Of a stretch of DNA of 64,000 nt, positions 36,402 to 45,966 are shown piece after piece. Source of the stretch: JAZGGS01 sp963714405 (lineage in GTDB: Bacteria > Bacteroidota > Ignavibacteria > Ignavibacteriales > Ignavibacteriaceae); the NCBI GenBank assembly GCA_963714405.1, contig CAVQOH010000001.1, forward strand, positions 496,001 to 560,000, given 5' to 3'. Each line of letters begins with the position of its first letter. Position 1 is the stretch's first letter. The position numbers and the translations under genes are program-made. The notes under the pieces were generated by a model. It was not told where the DNA came from, did no database searches, and saw nothing but the letters and a program-made list of their open reading frames with translations.

Positions 36402-38255
36402 TTAAGTCCTACCAAACCTTCTGTCAAATTCATTTAAAGATATCTTAACAACAATTGGTCTTCCGTGCGGGCAAACATATGGCATTGAGGTTGCAAATAG
36501 CTGGTCAATTAAAAGCCGCATTTCTTTATCGTTCAGCTTATCACCGGCTTTTACAGCTGTTTTACAGGAATATGATTTAGCAATTAAATCCTTTTCTTCA
36601 TAACCTTTTTCTTCTTTAATATTCGAAAACTCCTCTAATATTTCCAACAACACTTTTTCTTCAGTTCCTTGCTTAACATCATCAGGAACCCCTTCAATGA
36701 TAACACTTTTTTTGCCAGAAAACTTAAGTGCAAACCCTAATCTTGTGAGATGATTTAGCAACTCTTTAATTAACTCAATCCGTGCAGGATCGAGAGTAAT
36801 TTTTTTTGAAAATAAAAGTTGTTGAGAAAACGGAATATTTGTTTCAAGCCGGTTAAGTGCTTTTTCATATAAAATCCGTTCATGAGCAACATGCTGATCG
36901 ATTATCATTAAACCTGACTTAATTTGAGCAAGTATATATTTATTATGAAGCTGAATGATGAATGGAAATTCTTCAACGCCTGTTTCCTTTTCAACTTTAT
37001 GAGCCTCATGATACACTTCCCTGCTCTCTTGCTTTTCAAAGGGTGGTTGAAAAATTTCACCATCGGATCTGCCTATAGATTCATCAATTAAATTACCAAA
37101 GATTAAATCAATATCTTCATTAGTAAATCGTTTTTCTGAAGTACTATGGATTTTCTGCACAGGTCTATCTGTAAAATCACCATTTTTTGATGAATGAAAT
37201 TTATTTACTAATAATTTTTCTTCAAGTAACTCATCATCATTGAAAATCATTGAAGGAACAAGATCGTGCGTGCCTAAACTTTTTCTAACCACGGCAAGAA
37301 TAAAATTGTAAATGTCTTTTTCATCATCAAACTTTGCTTCCAGTTTTGAGGGATGAATATTCACATCAATTTTTGATGGATCAATTTCTAAAAATAAAAT
37401 AAAGAAGGGATAATCACCTTTTTCAAGCAAGTTTTCGAAAGCAGAAAAAACTGCATGATTTATTTGTTTGCTGATAATATACCTTGAATTTATAAAAAGA
37501 TATTGATCACCTTTGCTTTTTCTTAACAAAGAAGGTTTTCCAATAAATCCTGTAACTGATAGATAATCAGTTTTTTCATTAACCGGAAGCAGCGCATCAA
37601 GCATGTTATCTGCAAAAACTTGTTTTACCCTTTCCTCCAAGTCCCCTGCTTCATAATCGTAAATAATTTCATCTGAGTTATATAATTTAAAATGAATTGA
37701 TGGATGACTCAGTGCGATTTTACTAAATGTATCAATTATATGTTTTAACTCGGTGGCATCTGTTTTTAAAAATTTTCTGCGAGCAGGTGTGTTAAAAAAA
37801 AGATTTTTAACACTAACCGATGTCCCTTTAGGGAAAGATCCTTTATCTTTATTTAAATTTCCATTTTCATCTACCTTGATGCTTGTTCCAATTTCGTCAT
37901 CCATAGTTTCAGTTTTAATTTCAACCTGGCTTACGGCGGAAATTGAACTAAGCGCTTCACCCCTGAAACCAAGTGTTTTAATTGATTCAAGATCTTCATA
38001 AGCCCATATTTTACTTGTAGCATGTTTTTGAACTGAAAGAAGGATATCTTCCTCAGACATGCCAGCTCCGTCATCAATTACCTGAATTAAATTTTTACCG
38101 GCTTTCTTTACAACTAATTCAATCTTTGTTGCATCTGCATCTATTGAATTTTCAATAAGCTCCTTTACAACAGAATCAGGTCTTTGTATTACCTCACCAG
38201 CTGCAATTTTATTTGAAATCTGCTCAGGTAATATTTTAATTTTGTTTTTGCTCAT
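36402..38255 (-). CDS. mutL: DNA mismatch repair protein MutL
   Basis: The protein has 617 residues. The GHKL ATPase domain has IAAGEVIQRPDSVVKELIENSIDADAT, DDGAGM and GFRGEALSSIS. The C-terminal dimerisation domain carries the endonuclease motif DQHVAHERILYE (DQHA-x2-E-x4-E type) and CPHGRP near the end, so this MutL should nick DNA in a methyl-independent pathway. No MutH is expected in such organisms. Its start overlaps the end of the folA frame by 20 bp. Confidence 0.97.
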   Translation of the reverse strand: MSKNKIKILPEQISNKIAAGEVIQRPDSVVKELIENSIDADATKIELVVKKAGKNLIQVIDDGAGMSEEDILLSVQKHATSKIWAYEDLESIKTLGFRGEALSSISAVSQVEIKTETMDDEIGTSIKVDENGNLNKDKGSFPKGTSVSVKNLFFNTPARRKFLKTDATELKHIIDTFSKIALSHPSIHFKLYNSDEIIYDYEAGDLEERVKQVFADNMLDALLPVNEKTDYLSVTGFIGKPSLLRKSKGDQYLFINSRYIISKQINHAVFSAFENLLEKGDYPFFILFLEIDPSKIDVNIHPSKLEAKFDDEKDIYNFILAVVRKSLGTHDLVPSMIFNDDELLEEKLLVNKFHSSKNGDFTDRPVQKIHSTSEKRFTNEDIDLIFGNLIDESIGRSDGEIFQPPFEKQESREVYHEAHKVEKETGVEEFPFIIQLHNKYILAQIKSGLMIIDQHVAHERILYEKALNRLETNIPFSQQLLFSKKITLDPARIELIKELLNHLTRLGFALKFSGKKSVIIEGVPDDVKQGTEEKVLLEILEEFSNIKEEKGYEEKDLIAKSYSCKTAVKAGDKLNDKEMRLLIDQLFATSMPYVCPHGRPIVVKISLNEFDRRFGRT

Positions 38256-38734
38256 GTATACGAGTATAAGTTACTATTTCGAATTTTTCTCTATCCTGCC
38301 GCGAAACAATATCCCAATCTTCGCTTGGAATATTTGGAAAATAAATTTCTCCTTCCGCTTCAAATTTTATATGTGAAATTATCAATTCATCAGCAATTCC
38401 AATTGCCTGGTGATAAATTTCACCGCCTCCAATAATAAATACTTTTTCAGGTTTTTCTCTTCTACAGTAATCAATACCATCAATTAAAGAATGGACATAT
38501 CCTAACTTCATCAAATTCACATGAATAATTTACATCTTTAGTAATTACAATGTTTTCTCTTCCTTTTAATGGTTTCCCAAGTGTTTCAAAAGTTTTTCTT
38601 CCCATAATTATGGGAAAGCCCAAAGTAGTGTTTTTAAAATGCTGAAATTCTTCTTTAATATGCCATGGCATATCACCATTTGATCTGCCTATAATACCAT
38701 TTTCAGCTACAGCTGATATGATTATTACTTTCAA
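38236..38734 (-). pseudogene. folA: Dihydrofolate reductase, broken by a +1 frameshift
   Basis: Two frames together make one DHFR. Frame 1 (38734 to 38480) has MKVIIISAVAENGIIGRSNGDMPWHIKEEFQHFK through ENIVITKDVN. Frame 2 (to 38236) has VHSLIDGIDYCRR, VFIIGGGEIYHQAI and the C-terminus. They join at the sequence GAAGTTAGGATATG near 38504; deleting one T gives EVGYVHSL and a 165-residue DHFR of normal length. The span is 499 bp, one base over a multiple of three. The gene overlaps thyA by 4 bp. With ThyA, which consumes tetrahydrofolate, DHFR should be needed, so a sequencing error or a second DHFR is likely. Read-level checking is required. Confidence 0.85.
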
Positions 38735-39570
38735 ACTGCTACCTCAAACGGTATTTTATCATGGTGATGATAACCAATGAGCTCGAAATCTTCAAAGTAA
38801 AGTTCACTCAAAGGTTTGTTTTTAATTTTCAGTTGGGGCAGCGGCAGTGGGTCTCGTTTTAACTGCTCTTTCAATCCCATCAGATGATCAAATTTTTCAG
38901 TATCACTTCCTTCTGCTGCAACGTAAATATGTGCATCAACAATTGTGTGAGCAAATTCACCCAATTCAAGATTAACCTGCTGGGCAATGACCTGCGTTAG
39001 CAAAGAATATGCTGCTAAGTTAAATGGAATACCAAGAGCAATATCACCTGAACGTTGCGTAAGATGGCAGTTTAACTTCCCATCATTAACATTGAATACA
39101 AAAGAATAATGACATGGAGGAAGCTTACTTTTTGTTGCATTACCTGGTTCCCATGCTGATACAACCAATCGTCTGCTGTTCGGATTTCTTTTAATCTCAT
39201 CTATAACATATTTAATTTGATCAACTTCGGTAACTTTCCAGTTTCCATTCTCATCTTTGACCGCACTTGGAAAATGACGCCAGTAATAACCATAAGCAGT
39301 TTCAAGATTTCCACTTTCATCAGCCCAGGCATCCCAGATCTTTGTATGTTTTCTTAAATTCCTAATGTGATTTTCACCAGATAAGTACCATAGTACTTCA
39401 TGTAAAAGGGATTTCCAATGCATTTTTTTTGTTGTTAAGAGTGGAAATCCTTCACTCAAATCAACTTTATAAAATGCACCAAAATAAGATATCGTATCTA
39501 TGCCTGTTCTAGTTTTTTTATAAGTGCCCTTATCCATGACTAATTTTACTAATTCCTGGTATTGCTTCAC
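38731..39570 (-). CDS. thyA: Thymidylate synthase ThyA
   Basis: The protein has 279 residues. Arg21 lies in KKTRTGIDT. The nucleophile Cys153 is in SKLPPCHYSFVF, followed by HLTQRSGDIALGIPFNLAAYSLL and AHTIVDAHIYV, the folate- and dUMP-binding blocks. It methylates dUMP with methylene-tetrahydrofolate, releasing dihydrofolate for FolA. The thyA-folA overlap (4 bp) is the conserved gene order. Confidence 0.97.
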   Translation of the reverse strand: MKQYQELVKLVMDKGTYKKTRTGIDTISYFGAFYKVDLSEGFPLLTTKKMHWKSLLHEVLWYLSGENHIRNLRKHTKIWDAWADESGNLETAYGYYWRHFPSAVKDENGNWKVTEVDQIKYVIDEIKRNPNSRRLVVSAWEPGNATKSKLPPCHYSFVFNVNDGKLNCHLTQRSGDIALGIPFNLAAYSLLTQVIAQQVNLELGEFAHTIVDAHIYVAAEGSDTEKFDHLMGLKEQLKRDPLPLPQLKIKNKPLSELYFEDFELIGYHHHDKIPFEVAV

Positions 39571-39648
39571 AAACTTTCCTATATCTGCTTATTAAATGAT
39601 TTATGAATTAAAATTAAATTTACAAATTTTTACTATTGCTGTAAAAGT

Positions 39649-40785
39649 CTATAATAATAGATTTTGCTTTATTTTCAAACAAGCTAAACGTACACCGCTT
39701 TTAATATTTGCAATTGATTCTTCCTTATTTTGAAAAAACTTGCCAATCTCAATGGGTATAATATTCTTTGGTAAATTCATTCTTGTGTTCTCTTCTAACG
39801 TTCCACAAATTAAGAATATTTTATCTGCAGAAATGGCAAATTTTTTCACTAATAAACCTGCTCCCTTACCAAATGAAGATTGGGAATCATATGCTCCCTC
39901 ACCTGTTATTAAAATATTCACTTTGTTTAATAATTCGTCAATTCCAATATCATCAAAAACAAAGGTATTAGAAGTTCTAATTTTTGCATTTAGAAATAAA
40001 TTCAATAAGCTTGGTATTCCTCCTCCAGCACCATAAAGTTTATTAACTGAATCACTTATTTTATTATTTTGTAATAAATTAACTAATTTAGTAAAACCAT
40101 TCTCAAGAATTGAAATATCTGTGTTACTTGCTCCTTTTTGTGCACCAAATATCTTAAGGGCTCCATTTTCGCCGAGGAGCGGATTTATAACATCAATTAT
40201 TATATCAATATTAAATTTAAAAGATATATTATTCCAGCTAATACGTTCCGCCAATCTAAAATTTTTTGGAATTGGTTCAATTATATGATTATTTCTATTA
40301 TATATTTTTAATCCCAGTACGGAGCACGCCCCAATTCCCATATCAATTGTAGCTGTACCTCCTATTCCAATAATAACCTTGGTTACAGAAATTTTCCCGA
40401 TTTCCGTATCAGCTTGGATTTGAAGCAGTAATTCTCCTAATCCTTTTGAAGATAATTCCATTGGAGATCTGTATTCCGAAGGCACCACTTTTAGACCCAG
40501 CACATTAGCAGATTCAATATAAACTGTCCTTAAGTTTTTGTTATGCAAAACAGGACAATCCATTTCAAGGGAATTGTAGGGATTAGAAATTCTATAATTA
40601 ATTATTTCTCCTCCAAAATGGAATCTGCACACATCTAAAAATCCATCTCCTCCATCTGAAATGGGTTTTAAAAATATTTTAGCATTATGTAAATCAGAAA
40701 ACTCATCAGCAATTATATTTGCAAGTTTTACTGAACTTATGCATTCTTTAAAACTATTGGGTGATATTAAAATATTATGAATCAA
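39649..40785 (-). CDS. Glycerate kinase (GlxK/GarK family)
   Basis: The protein has 378 residues. The family blocks are ILISPNSFKECISSVKLANIIADEF at the start, KPISDGGDGFLDV (about 40-52), KVIIGIGGTATIDMGIGACSVLGLK and a late ILITGEGAYDSQSSFGKGAG. It phosphorylates D-glycerate with ATP, to 2- or 3-phosphoglycerate depending on subfamily. It seems to be a stand-alone gene between thyA and the plus-strand glycosyltransferase. Confidence 0.92.
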   Translation of the reverse strand: MIHNILISPNSFKECISSVKLANIIADEFSDLHNAKIFLKPISDGGDGFLDVCRFHFGGEIINYRISNPYNSLEMDCPVLHNKNLRTVYIESANVLGLKVVPSEYRSPMELSSKGLGELLLQIQADTEIGKISVTKVIIGIGGTATIDMGIGACSVLGLKIYNRNNHIIEPIPKNFRLAERISWNNISFKFNIDIIIDVINPLLGENGALKIFGAQKGASNTDISILENGFTKLVNLLQNNKISDSVNKLYGAGGGIPSLLNLFLNAKIRTSNTFVFDDIGIDELLNKVNILITGEGAYDSQSSFGKGAGLLVKKFAISADKIFLICGTLEENTRMNLPKNIIPIEIGKFFQNKEESIANIKSGVRLACLKIKQNLLL

Positions 40786-40927
40786 AGTTTACAAATAAAT
40801 TTATAGCTTTATTAAAGCTAATAGTAAGATAAATTATATTTATTTTTAAGTTTAATTATTAACTTTGCTAAAATTGAAAAGACTTGATTCAAGCTTTTAC
40901 ATGTTAATTTAACAATGAATACCAGTA

Positions 40928-42388
40928 TTGCAATTTAATAAGATAATTAAAATATCATTAATCATTATTGCTGGAATCTTATTTCGCATCTACTTTAATA
41001 TCGGGCATATTTTTTCTGATGATGCTTACTACTCTTATTTAAGTTTTAACCTCTTCATTGGAGATTTTCCAGGTGATTATCTTGGCTACCCTGTTTCACC
41101 ATTAAGAATAAATCACCTACTATTAACTGCGTTCTCATACTTTATTTTTGGAGTTAGTGAATTTTCTACGATTGTTTTTTCATTTATTTTCTCAGTTGGA
41201 TCAATTTTAGTTGCTTATAGGCTTGCAAAGTTAATATCCGATAACGAATCTATTTCGATTACGGCTGCATTTCTTCTGGCTTTTTTCCCTATTGATGTTG
41301 TATTTGCCACAATTCATTTTGTTGATATACCCGCGATGTTTTTTGTCAATCTTGGAATATACTTTCTCCTAAAATCTTATAAGCAGAACAAAATTTCAAT
41401 TGCAGCTTTGGGGGGATTTTTTCTATTCATATCAATTCAGTTTAAGGAAACTATTTATTACACAACAATATTACTTGGAATTCTCTGGATTTACTATGTC
41501 ATAAAAAACAAAAAGATAAATTATCAGATAACTATAGGGTTAATTTTTATCATTGTTAATTTTATTATTGAAGGAGGTGTTTATCTTTTTCTTCATAATG
41601 ATTTTTTATACAGGTTTACAATAACGCAGCTTAATTATGATTTCTGTTACTATAATTTTTTCCCTTATACTGCGCAAAAATTTAATGGGACAACTAAATT
41701 TTGGAATAATATTTTTAACCAGATTTTCGTTATCAACAGCCGCTCTGTTTTTCTAAGAAGATTCTATCTGTTATTACCTTTAGTAGCCGCCGTGCAAAGC
41801 CTTCTTGATTTTAAAAGGAAAAAGTATCCCCTTCTAAGTTATTGGTTCTTTGGAACCCTGATTCTTTTGGTTGCGTTTACCACATCTTTTTCCTCTTATA
41901 AACCACTTGATTTACAGATAAGTTGGTACGTTTATCCTTTATTTATGCCAATGATTCTTCAATCTGCAATATTGATAAACCGTTCTAATAAGTTTATCAG
42001 GTATGGATTGTTAGCTGTTTATTTTATTGCCTCAATTGTTATGTGTAACCAATATGAAATATATTTTAACAAGAATGATGGAAATGAGTTCAAATCACTC
42101 ATCAGAAGTAACTCTGATAAGATGATTTATACAGATCACTTTACAAAATATAGTATTGATTTGCTTCGCAATTATGAAAACAGAAACCTTTCTGCAAGAA
42201 TAGTAAATGAAGATTTTAATTTTAACATCATTAAAAATGGTGAGTGGATTGTTTATAGTAAAAAACATATTGATGAACTTAAGATGCAAAAATTTGAACC
42301 CCCAGATTTTGAAATCCTAAAATCATCTGAATATCAAAAGATAAAATCATTTAAAGATTTTGAAGTGTACGAAAAAGTGCATAACTAA
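40928..42388 (+). CDS. GT39/PMT-like integral membrane glycosyltransferase
   Basis: The protein has 486 residues from TTG 40928 (an ATG upstream is out of frame and stops at once). It has about 10-12 hydrophobic helices. The first extracytoplasmic loop carries the catalytic acidic pair in HIFSDDAYYSYLSF, and a later block reads FPIDVVFATIHFVDIPAMFF. These are typical of GT-C enzymes that use lipid-linked sugars on the outer face. A C-terminal soluble domain covers about 400-486. TAACTTTG at 40859-40866 may be a -7 box. It heads a plus-strand group with FemAB-like and GT4-like genes. Confidence 0.82.
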   Translation: MQFNKIIKISLIIIAGILFRIYFNIGHIFSDDAYYSYLSFNLFIGDFPGDYLGYPVSPLRINHLLLTAFSYFIFGVSEFSTIVFSFIFSVGSILVAYRLAKLISDNESISITAAFLLAFFPIDVVFATIHFVDIPAMFFVNLGIYFLLKSYKQNKISIAALGGFFLFISIQFKETIYYTTILLGILWIYYVIKNKKINYQITIGLIFIIVNFIIEGGVYLFLHNDFLYRFTITQLNYDFCYYNFFPYTAQKFNGTTKFWNNIFNQIFVINSRSVFLRRFYLLLPLVAAVQSLLDFKRKKYPLLSYWFFGTLILLVAFTTSFSSYKPLDLQISWYVYPLFMPMILQSAILINRSNKFIRYGLLAVYFIASIVMCNQYEIYFNKNDGNEFKSLIRSNSDKMIYTDHFTKYSIDLLRNYENRNLSARIVNEDFNFNIIKNGEWIVYSKKHIDELKMQKFEPPDFEILKSSEYQKIKSFKDFEVYEKVHN

Positions 42389-42449
42389 AAATTGAAAGAT
42401 CTAAACGATATTTTGTAACTTTCATTTTGCTTTCAGAAAAATTATAAAT

Positions 42450-43412
42450 ATGAAAATTGTAGAATACACAGATAAGTGGAAGGATAAGTGGGACAATTTT
42501 GTTTGGGAATCTAACAACGGAACAATTTTCCATTTACAAAAATTTTTTGATTACCATCCTGATGGAAAATTTGATTTTAATCATTTGATTTTTGAAGAAA
42601 AATCAAACATTGTTGCGCTACTTCCCGGTGCCCGGATAAAAGACCTGTATGAATCACCTATCGGTGCCAGTTACGGTTCAATTATTACTAAAGATGTAAA
42701 ATTTTCTAGGGCAATGGAAATCGTTTCTACATTATTAGCATATGGAAAACAAAAAGGTATAACTGAATTTATATTAACTAGCGCCCCAAGAATTTATGAA
42801 AGTCATCCAAATGAGAATCTTGATTTTGCAATGTTATGGCAGGGTTTCAGTTATGATCTTCACTATATTTCAAGTGCTATAAGATTAGACACAGATGATG
42901 ATGCTCTATCCAGATTTCAGCCAACTGTAAGAAGAAATATCAGAAAAACTTTAAAAAACAATAATTTACATGTTGAGATAAATGACAGATACGATCAGTT
43001 TTATCCGATACTACTGGACAATAAAGCTAAACATAATGTTACGCCAACTCACTCATATGATGATCTGATAAAACTCACTAAATTGCTGCCAGAAAATTTA
43101 AAATTGTTTATGCTCTATTATAAAAATGAACCTATAGCTGGTTCAAGCGTTTTTATTTGCAATAAAACCGTAACACTTTGTTTTTATAATATGCTTTTAT
43201 ATGAATTTGAACATTTAAAACCTATTCACAGATTAATGTATGAAGTTGTTAAGTGGTCTACAAAAAATGGTTTTAAATATGTTGATATTGGAGTTTCGCA
43301 GGATACCAAAGCTGATAACCCAATGACACCAAGTATGAGCTTAATTGATTTTAAAGAAAAGTTTGATGCAAGAACAGTAATGCGCAACACTTTAAAGTAT
43401 CAATTCGAATAA
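42450..43412 (+). CDS. FemAB/GNAT-like acyl- or aminoacyltransferase
   Basis: The protein has 320 residues with the double-GNAT fold of the FemAB superfamily. TDKWKDKWDNFVWESNNGTIFHLQKFFDYHP begins the first domain. RFQPTVRRNIRKTLKNNNLHVEI and the later YYKNEPIAGSSVFICN are the characteristic blocks. Relatives act in exopolysaccharide loci or modify peptidoglycan. Its place between two glycosyltransferase genes suggests modification of a glycan, but donor and acceptor are unknown. It stops 8 bp before the next gene. Confidence 0.82.
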   Translation: MKIVEYTDKWKDKWDNFVWESNNGTIFHLQKFFDYHPDGKFDFNHLIFEEKSNIVALLPGARIKDLYESPIGASYGSIITKDVKFSRAMEIVSTLLAYGKQKGITEFILTSAPRIYESHPNENLDFAMLWQGFSYDLHYISSAIRLDTDDDALSRFQPTVRRNIRKTLKNNNLHVEINDRYDQFYPILLDNKAKHNVTPTHSYDDLIKLTKLLPENLKLFMLYYKNEPIAGSSVFICNKTVTLCFYNMLLYEFEHLKPIHRLMYEVVKWSTKNGFKYVDIGVSQDTKADNPMTPSMSLIDFKEKFDARTVMRNTLKYQFE

Positions 43413-43420
43413 TATATCAT

Positions 43421-44536
43421 ATGAGTTCTAAAAATAAAGTTTTAATAACCTTCCTCGGAAATCTTAACTACGATACAAGATGCAAAAATTTATTTACAAC
43501 TCTAAAACTAAATGGTTATGATGTTAAATTTATTGGATTTGATTGGCTAACTAAAAATTTTGAACCGGTTGATGGTGATTTTAAAATTTATAAACTACAT
43601 AAAGGATTTTTTTTCCTTTCCTTCTATTTAAAATTTGCATGGCATCTAAAGTTCACTCTATTGTTTTCTAAAGCATCAATTATTTTCGCTGAAGATATAT
43701 ACACACTTCCCTTTGCGGTAATATTCGGAAAATTAAAAAGAGCAAGAGTTTTTTACGATTCACGGGAATTGTATGGTTACCTTGCAGGATTAAAAGGTAA
43801 AAAAGTAAAACAGGGTTTTTGGCGATTAGTTGAAAAACTTTTTATAAAAAAAGTTGATCACATTATTACAACTGGTAAGCTTGATTCTGAGTTTCTTATA
43901 AAAAAATATAACGTTAGCGAACCAATTTTACTGCGCAATCTTCCGAGATATCTTAAAACTGAACAGGAAAACAATCTAAAATCAATTTTAGACATTGAAA
44001 AAAATAGAAAAATACTCCTCTATCAGGGAATTATTCACCAAGGAAGAGGATTACTTCCTGTATTCAATATATTAAAGCAATTAAAAAAATGTGTATTTGT
44101 AATCCTAGGTGATGGAGAATTTACAGATTTTTATAGAACTAAAGTAAAAAACTTGAACATTGAGGATCAGGTAATTTTTGCTGGAAAGATAAATCAGGAT
44201 GAGTTACTCTCTTATACTAAAACTGCAGATATTGGTTTATCCATAATTGAAAATTTAAGCTTTAGTTACTACTACGCTCTTCCTAACAAATTATTTGAAT
44301 ATATAATGGCAGAGATACCGGTTGTTGTAAGTAATTTGCCGCAAATGAAAGAAATTGTTGAAAAATATGAAGTTGGAAAAGTAGTGAATATAGATTCACC
44401 GAAAAGTTTAATTGCAGCTATTCAGCAATTAACTGAGGATGAGAATTTGTATAAAAAGTTGAAAGAAAATTGCCGGGTTGCATCACAGGAATTAAATTGG
44501 GAAAACGAGGTAAAGAATCTACTGGAAAAATTATAG
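43421..44536 (+). CDS. Family 4-like glycosyltransferase (GT-B fold)
   Basis: The protein has 371 residues. The N-terminal half has SSKNKVLITFLGNLNYDTR and later VFYDSRELYGYLAGL. The C-terminal donor domain has ILLYQGIIHQGRGLLPVFNIL, FVILGDGEFTDFY and LPNKLFEYIMAEIPVVVSNLPQMKEIV. The E-x7-E type element is weak (LFEYIMAEIP). It closes the three-gene plus-strand glycan group and converges with the methyltransferase gene on the other strand, 20 bp apart. Confidence 0.88.
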   Translation: MSSKNKVLITFLGNLNYDTRCKNLFTTLKLNGYDVKFIGFDWLTKNFEPVDGDFKIYKLHKGFFFLSFYLKFAWHLKFTLLFSKASIIFAEDIYTLPFAVIFGKLKRARVFYDSRELYGYLAGLKGKKVKQGFWRLVEKLFIKKVDHIITTGKLDSEFLIKKYNVSEPILLRNLPRYLKTEQENNLKSILDIEKNRKILLYQGIIHQGRGLLPVFNILKQLKKCVFVILGDGEFTDFYRTKVKNLNIEDQVIFAGKINQDELLSYTKTADIGLSIIENLSFSYYYALPNKLFEYIMAEIPVVVSNLPQMKEIVEKYEVGKVVNIDSPKSLIAAIQQLTEDENLYKKLKENCRVASQELNWENEVKNLLEKL

Positions 44537-44556
44537 AATTGATACCAAAATATAAT

Positions 44557-45282
44557 TTATTTTTTCTTTTTATAAATACAAATTATATGAGCAGGTTTAT
44601 TAAAGAAAAAATTTACTGATCGATCTTTAATCTTCCATAACCAGAAAGGAAAGAACTTAAGAATAACATAAGTTCTTAAAAATATAAGTAGTTTATTCCC
44701 AAAAGTTTCATACTCAAATCCTTCAAGATCAACTTCTTTGTATAAACCTTCCAGTTTAATTTCATTAAATGAATGAATGTGCGCATGAACGGGTGTTTTA
44801 TTATTACAGTAAACGCACAAATAATAAATTAACTTTTCTTTGTACGGAGTTGTAATAATTAATATTCCCCCCTTTTTTACAACACGAAAAAGTTCATTAA
44901 CAAAATCATGCGGTTTAATTACATGCTCAATTATTTCCGAAGCAACAACTGTATCGAAGGTATCATTAGAAAACGGGAGATGAAATGAATCTGCTGCAAC
45001 TCCAAAATGATTATTTGATGGATAAAGTGCTTTAGCTTTTGCAGGATTTGTTAATGAAACATCGAGTGAATGAACTTTTAGTCCTTTTGGCAAAAAATGT
45101 TTCGCAATCCATGCTTTTCCACAACCAACATCCAAAATCGAATTTATTCTTTTTGGTATTTTAGAAATTATATATTGATGAACTCTTTTTTCATCATGTG
45201 CAGTTGCTCCTTTGCTCTCCTCAAAGTAATCAAACTCAATGGCATCTTTTTTATAATGGCTAATGTAGTTTAGCTTATCCAA
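44557..45282 (-). CDS. Class I SAM-dependent methyltransferase
   Basis: The protein has 241 residues from a TTG at 45282. Motif I is NSILDVGCGKAWIAKHFLP near residue 47, motif II is VHSLDVSL, motif IV is DTVVASEIIEHVIKPHDFV, and post-motif III is VVKKGGILIITTPY. This is a Methyltransf_11 core. The C-terminus is basic and hydrophobic (VILKFFPFWLWKIKDR), perhaps membrane-associating. Next to a glycan cluster it may methylate a lipid or sugar, which is a positional guess. Confidence 0.85.
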   Translation of the reverse strand: MDKLNYISHYKKDAIEFDYFEESKGATAHDEKRVHQYIISKIPKRINSILDVGCGKAWIAKHFLPKGLKVHSLDVSLTNPAKAKALYPSNNHFGVAADSFHLPFSNDTFDTVVASEIIEHVIKPHDFVNELFRVVKKGGILIITTPYKEKLIYYLCVYCNNKTPVHAHIHSFNEIKLEGLYKEVDLEGFEYETFGNKLLIFLRTYVILKFFPFWLWKIKDRSVNFFFNKPAHIICIYKKKK

Positions 45283-45384
45283 ATAAAATCTCGCAAAAAT
45301 AAAAATAGATTATTTGTAGTAAGATAAGAATTATCAACAAGAATATTTTAAGACGGGTCAGACTTTTTAAGTTTAAATAATACC

Positions 45385-45768
45385 TTATTTACCGTTTCCG
45401 TCCTGAAGATTTTTAGACACACTTCCCCCGTACAATGCATAGTTTAGCTTTACGTTTATAATATTACCAGAAAGATCACTTACATTTAATATCTCAACCA
45501 TATATTCACCATCAATATGGTTTTCTGTTAACACATAAACATACACCAGGCTGTCATAACCTAGTTCATTGGGTTTAAAAATGCATGTAATACCAGGTGC
45601 TCCCCGGCAAATTGCGTAAGGTTCCTGGCTAGTTATGATGTAATTCTCACAGTTAAAAAGGTTGGTTGAATCCATTGGTTCGGAAAAATCAACCTTAATA
45701 ATGTCCTGGCATAAACCTGTATTGAGAAATAATAATATAAAGCACATTAGCATCATATGCTGCATCAT
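45385..45768 (-). CDS. Small secreted protein with an SbsA Ig-like domain
   Basis: The protein has 127 residues. A signal peptide (FILLFLNTGLCQ) precedes a single domain with the Big_5/SbsA Ig-like pattern: IIKVDFSEPMDSTNLFNCENYIIT near the start and MVEILNVSDLSGNII near the end, matching the 'N-x-Y-x-I' and 'D-x-x-GN' signatures. It is short for this class, so it may be a truncated or single-domain surface protein. Several Met codons open the frame and the exact start is unsure. Confidence 0.6.
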   Translation of the reverse strand: MMQHMMLMCFILLFLNTGLCQDIIKVDFSEPMDSTNLFNCENYIITSQEPYAICRGAPGITCIFKPNELGYDSLVYVYVLTENHIDGEYMVEILNVSDLSGNIINVKLNYALYGGSVSKNLQDGNGK

Positions 45769-45899
45769 TATGTTCTCCCCGAAATATTTATTTACAACAT
45801 ATGATTACAAATAACGTGCTATATGCTAATAATTGTTTTTTAGATTAAAAATGGAGAGATCGACTTTCACAGAGATGTAATACGAAAAATTTGTCTTCA

Positions 45900-45929
45900 A
45901 TTTTTGTCATCAAGTTTTACGACAAAAAT
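45900..45929. repeat. 9-bp perfect inverted repeat downstream of the porV copies
   Basis: Arms ATTTTTGTC (45900-45908) and GACAAAAAT (45921-45929) enclose a 12-nt loop. It lies 38 bp past the end of the intact PorV-family gene on the minus strand, in the 198-bp gap before the Ig-like gene. No clean T-run follows, so it may be a terminator or a protein-binding site. Confidence 0.45.
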
Positions 45930-45966
45930 AATTTTGAAAAATAGTATGAGTAGTATTTTAGAACAG

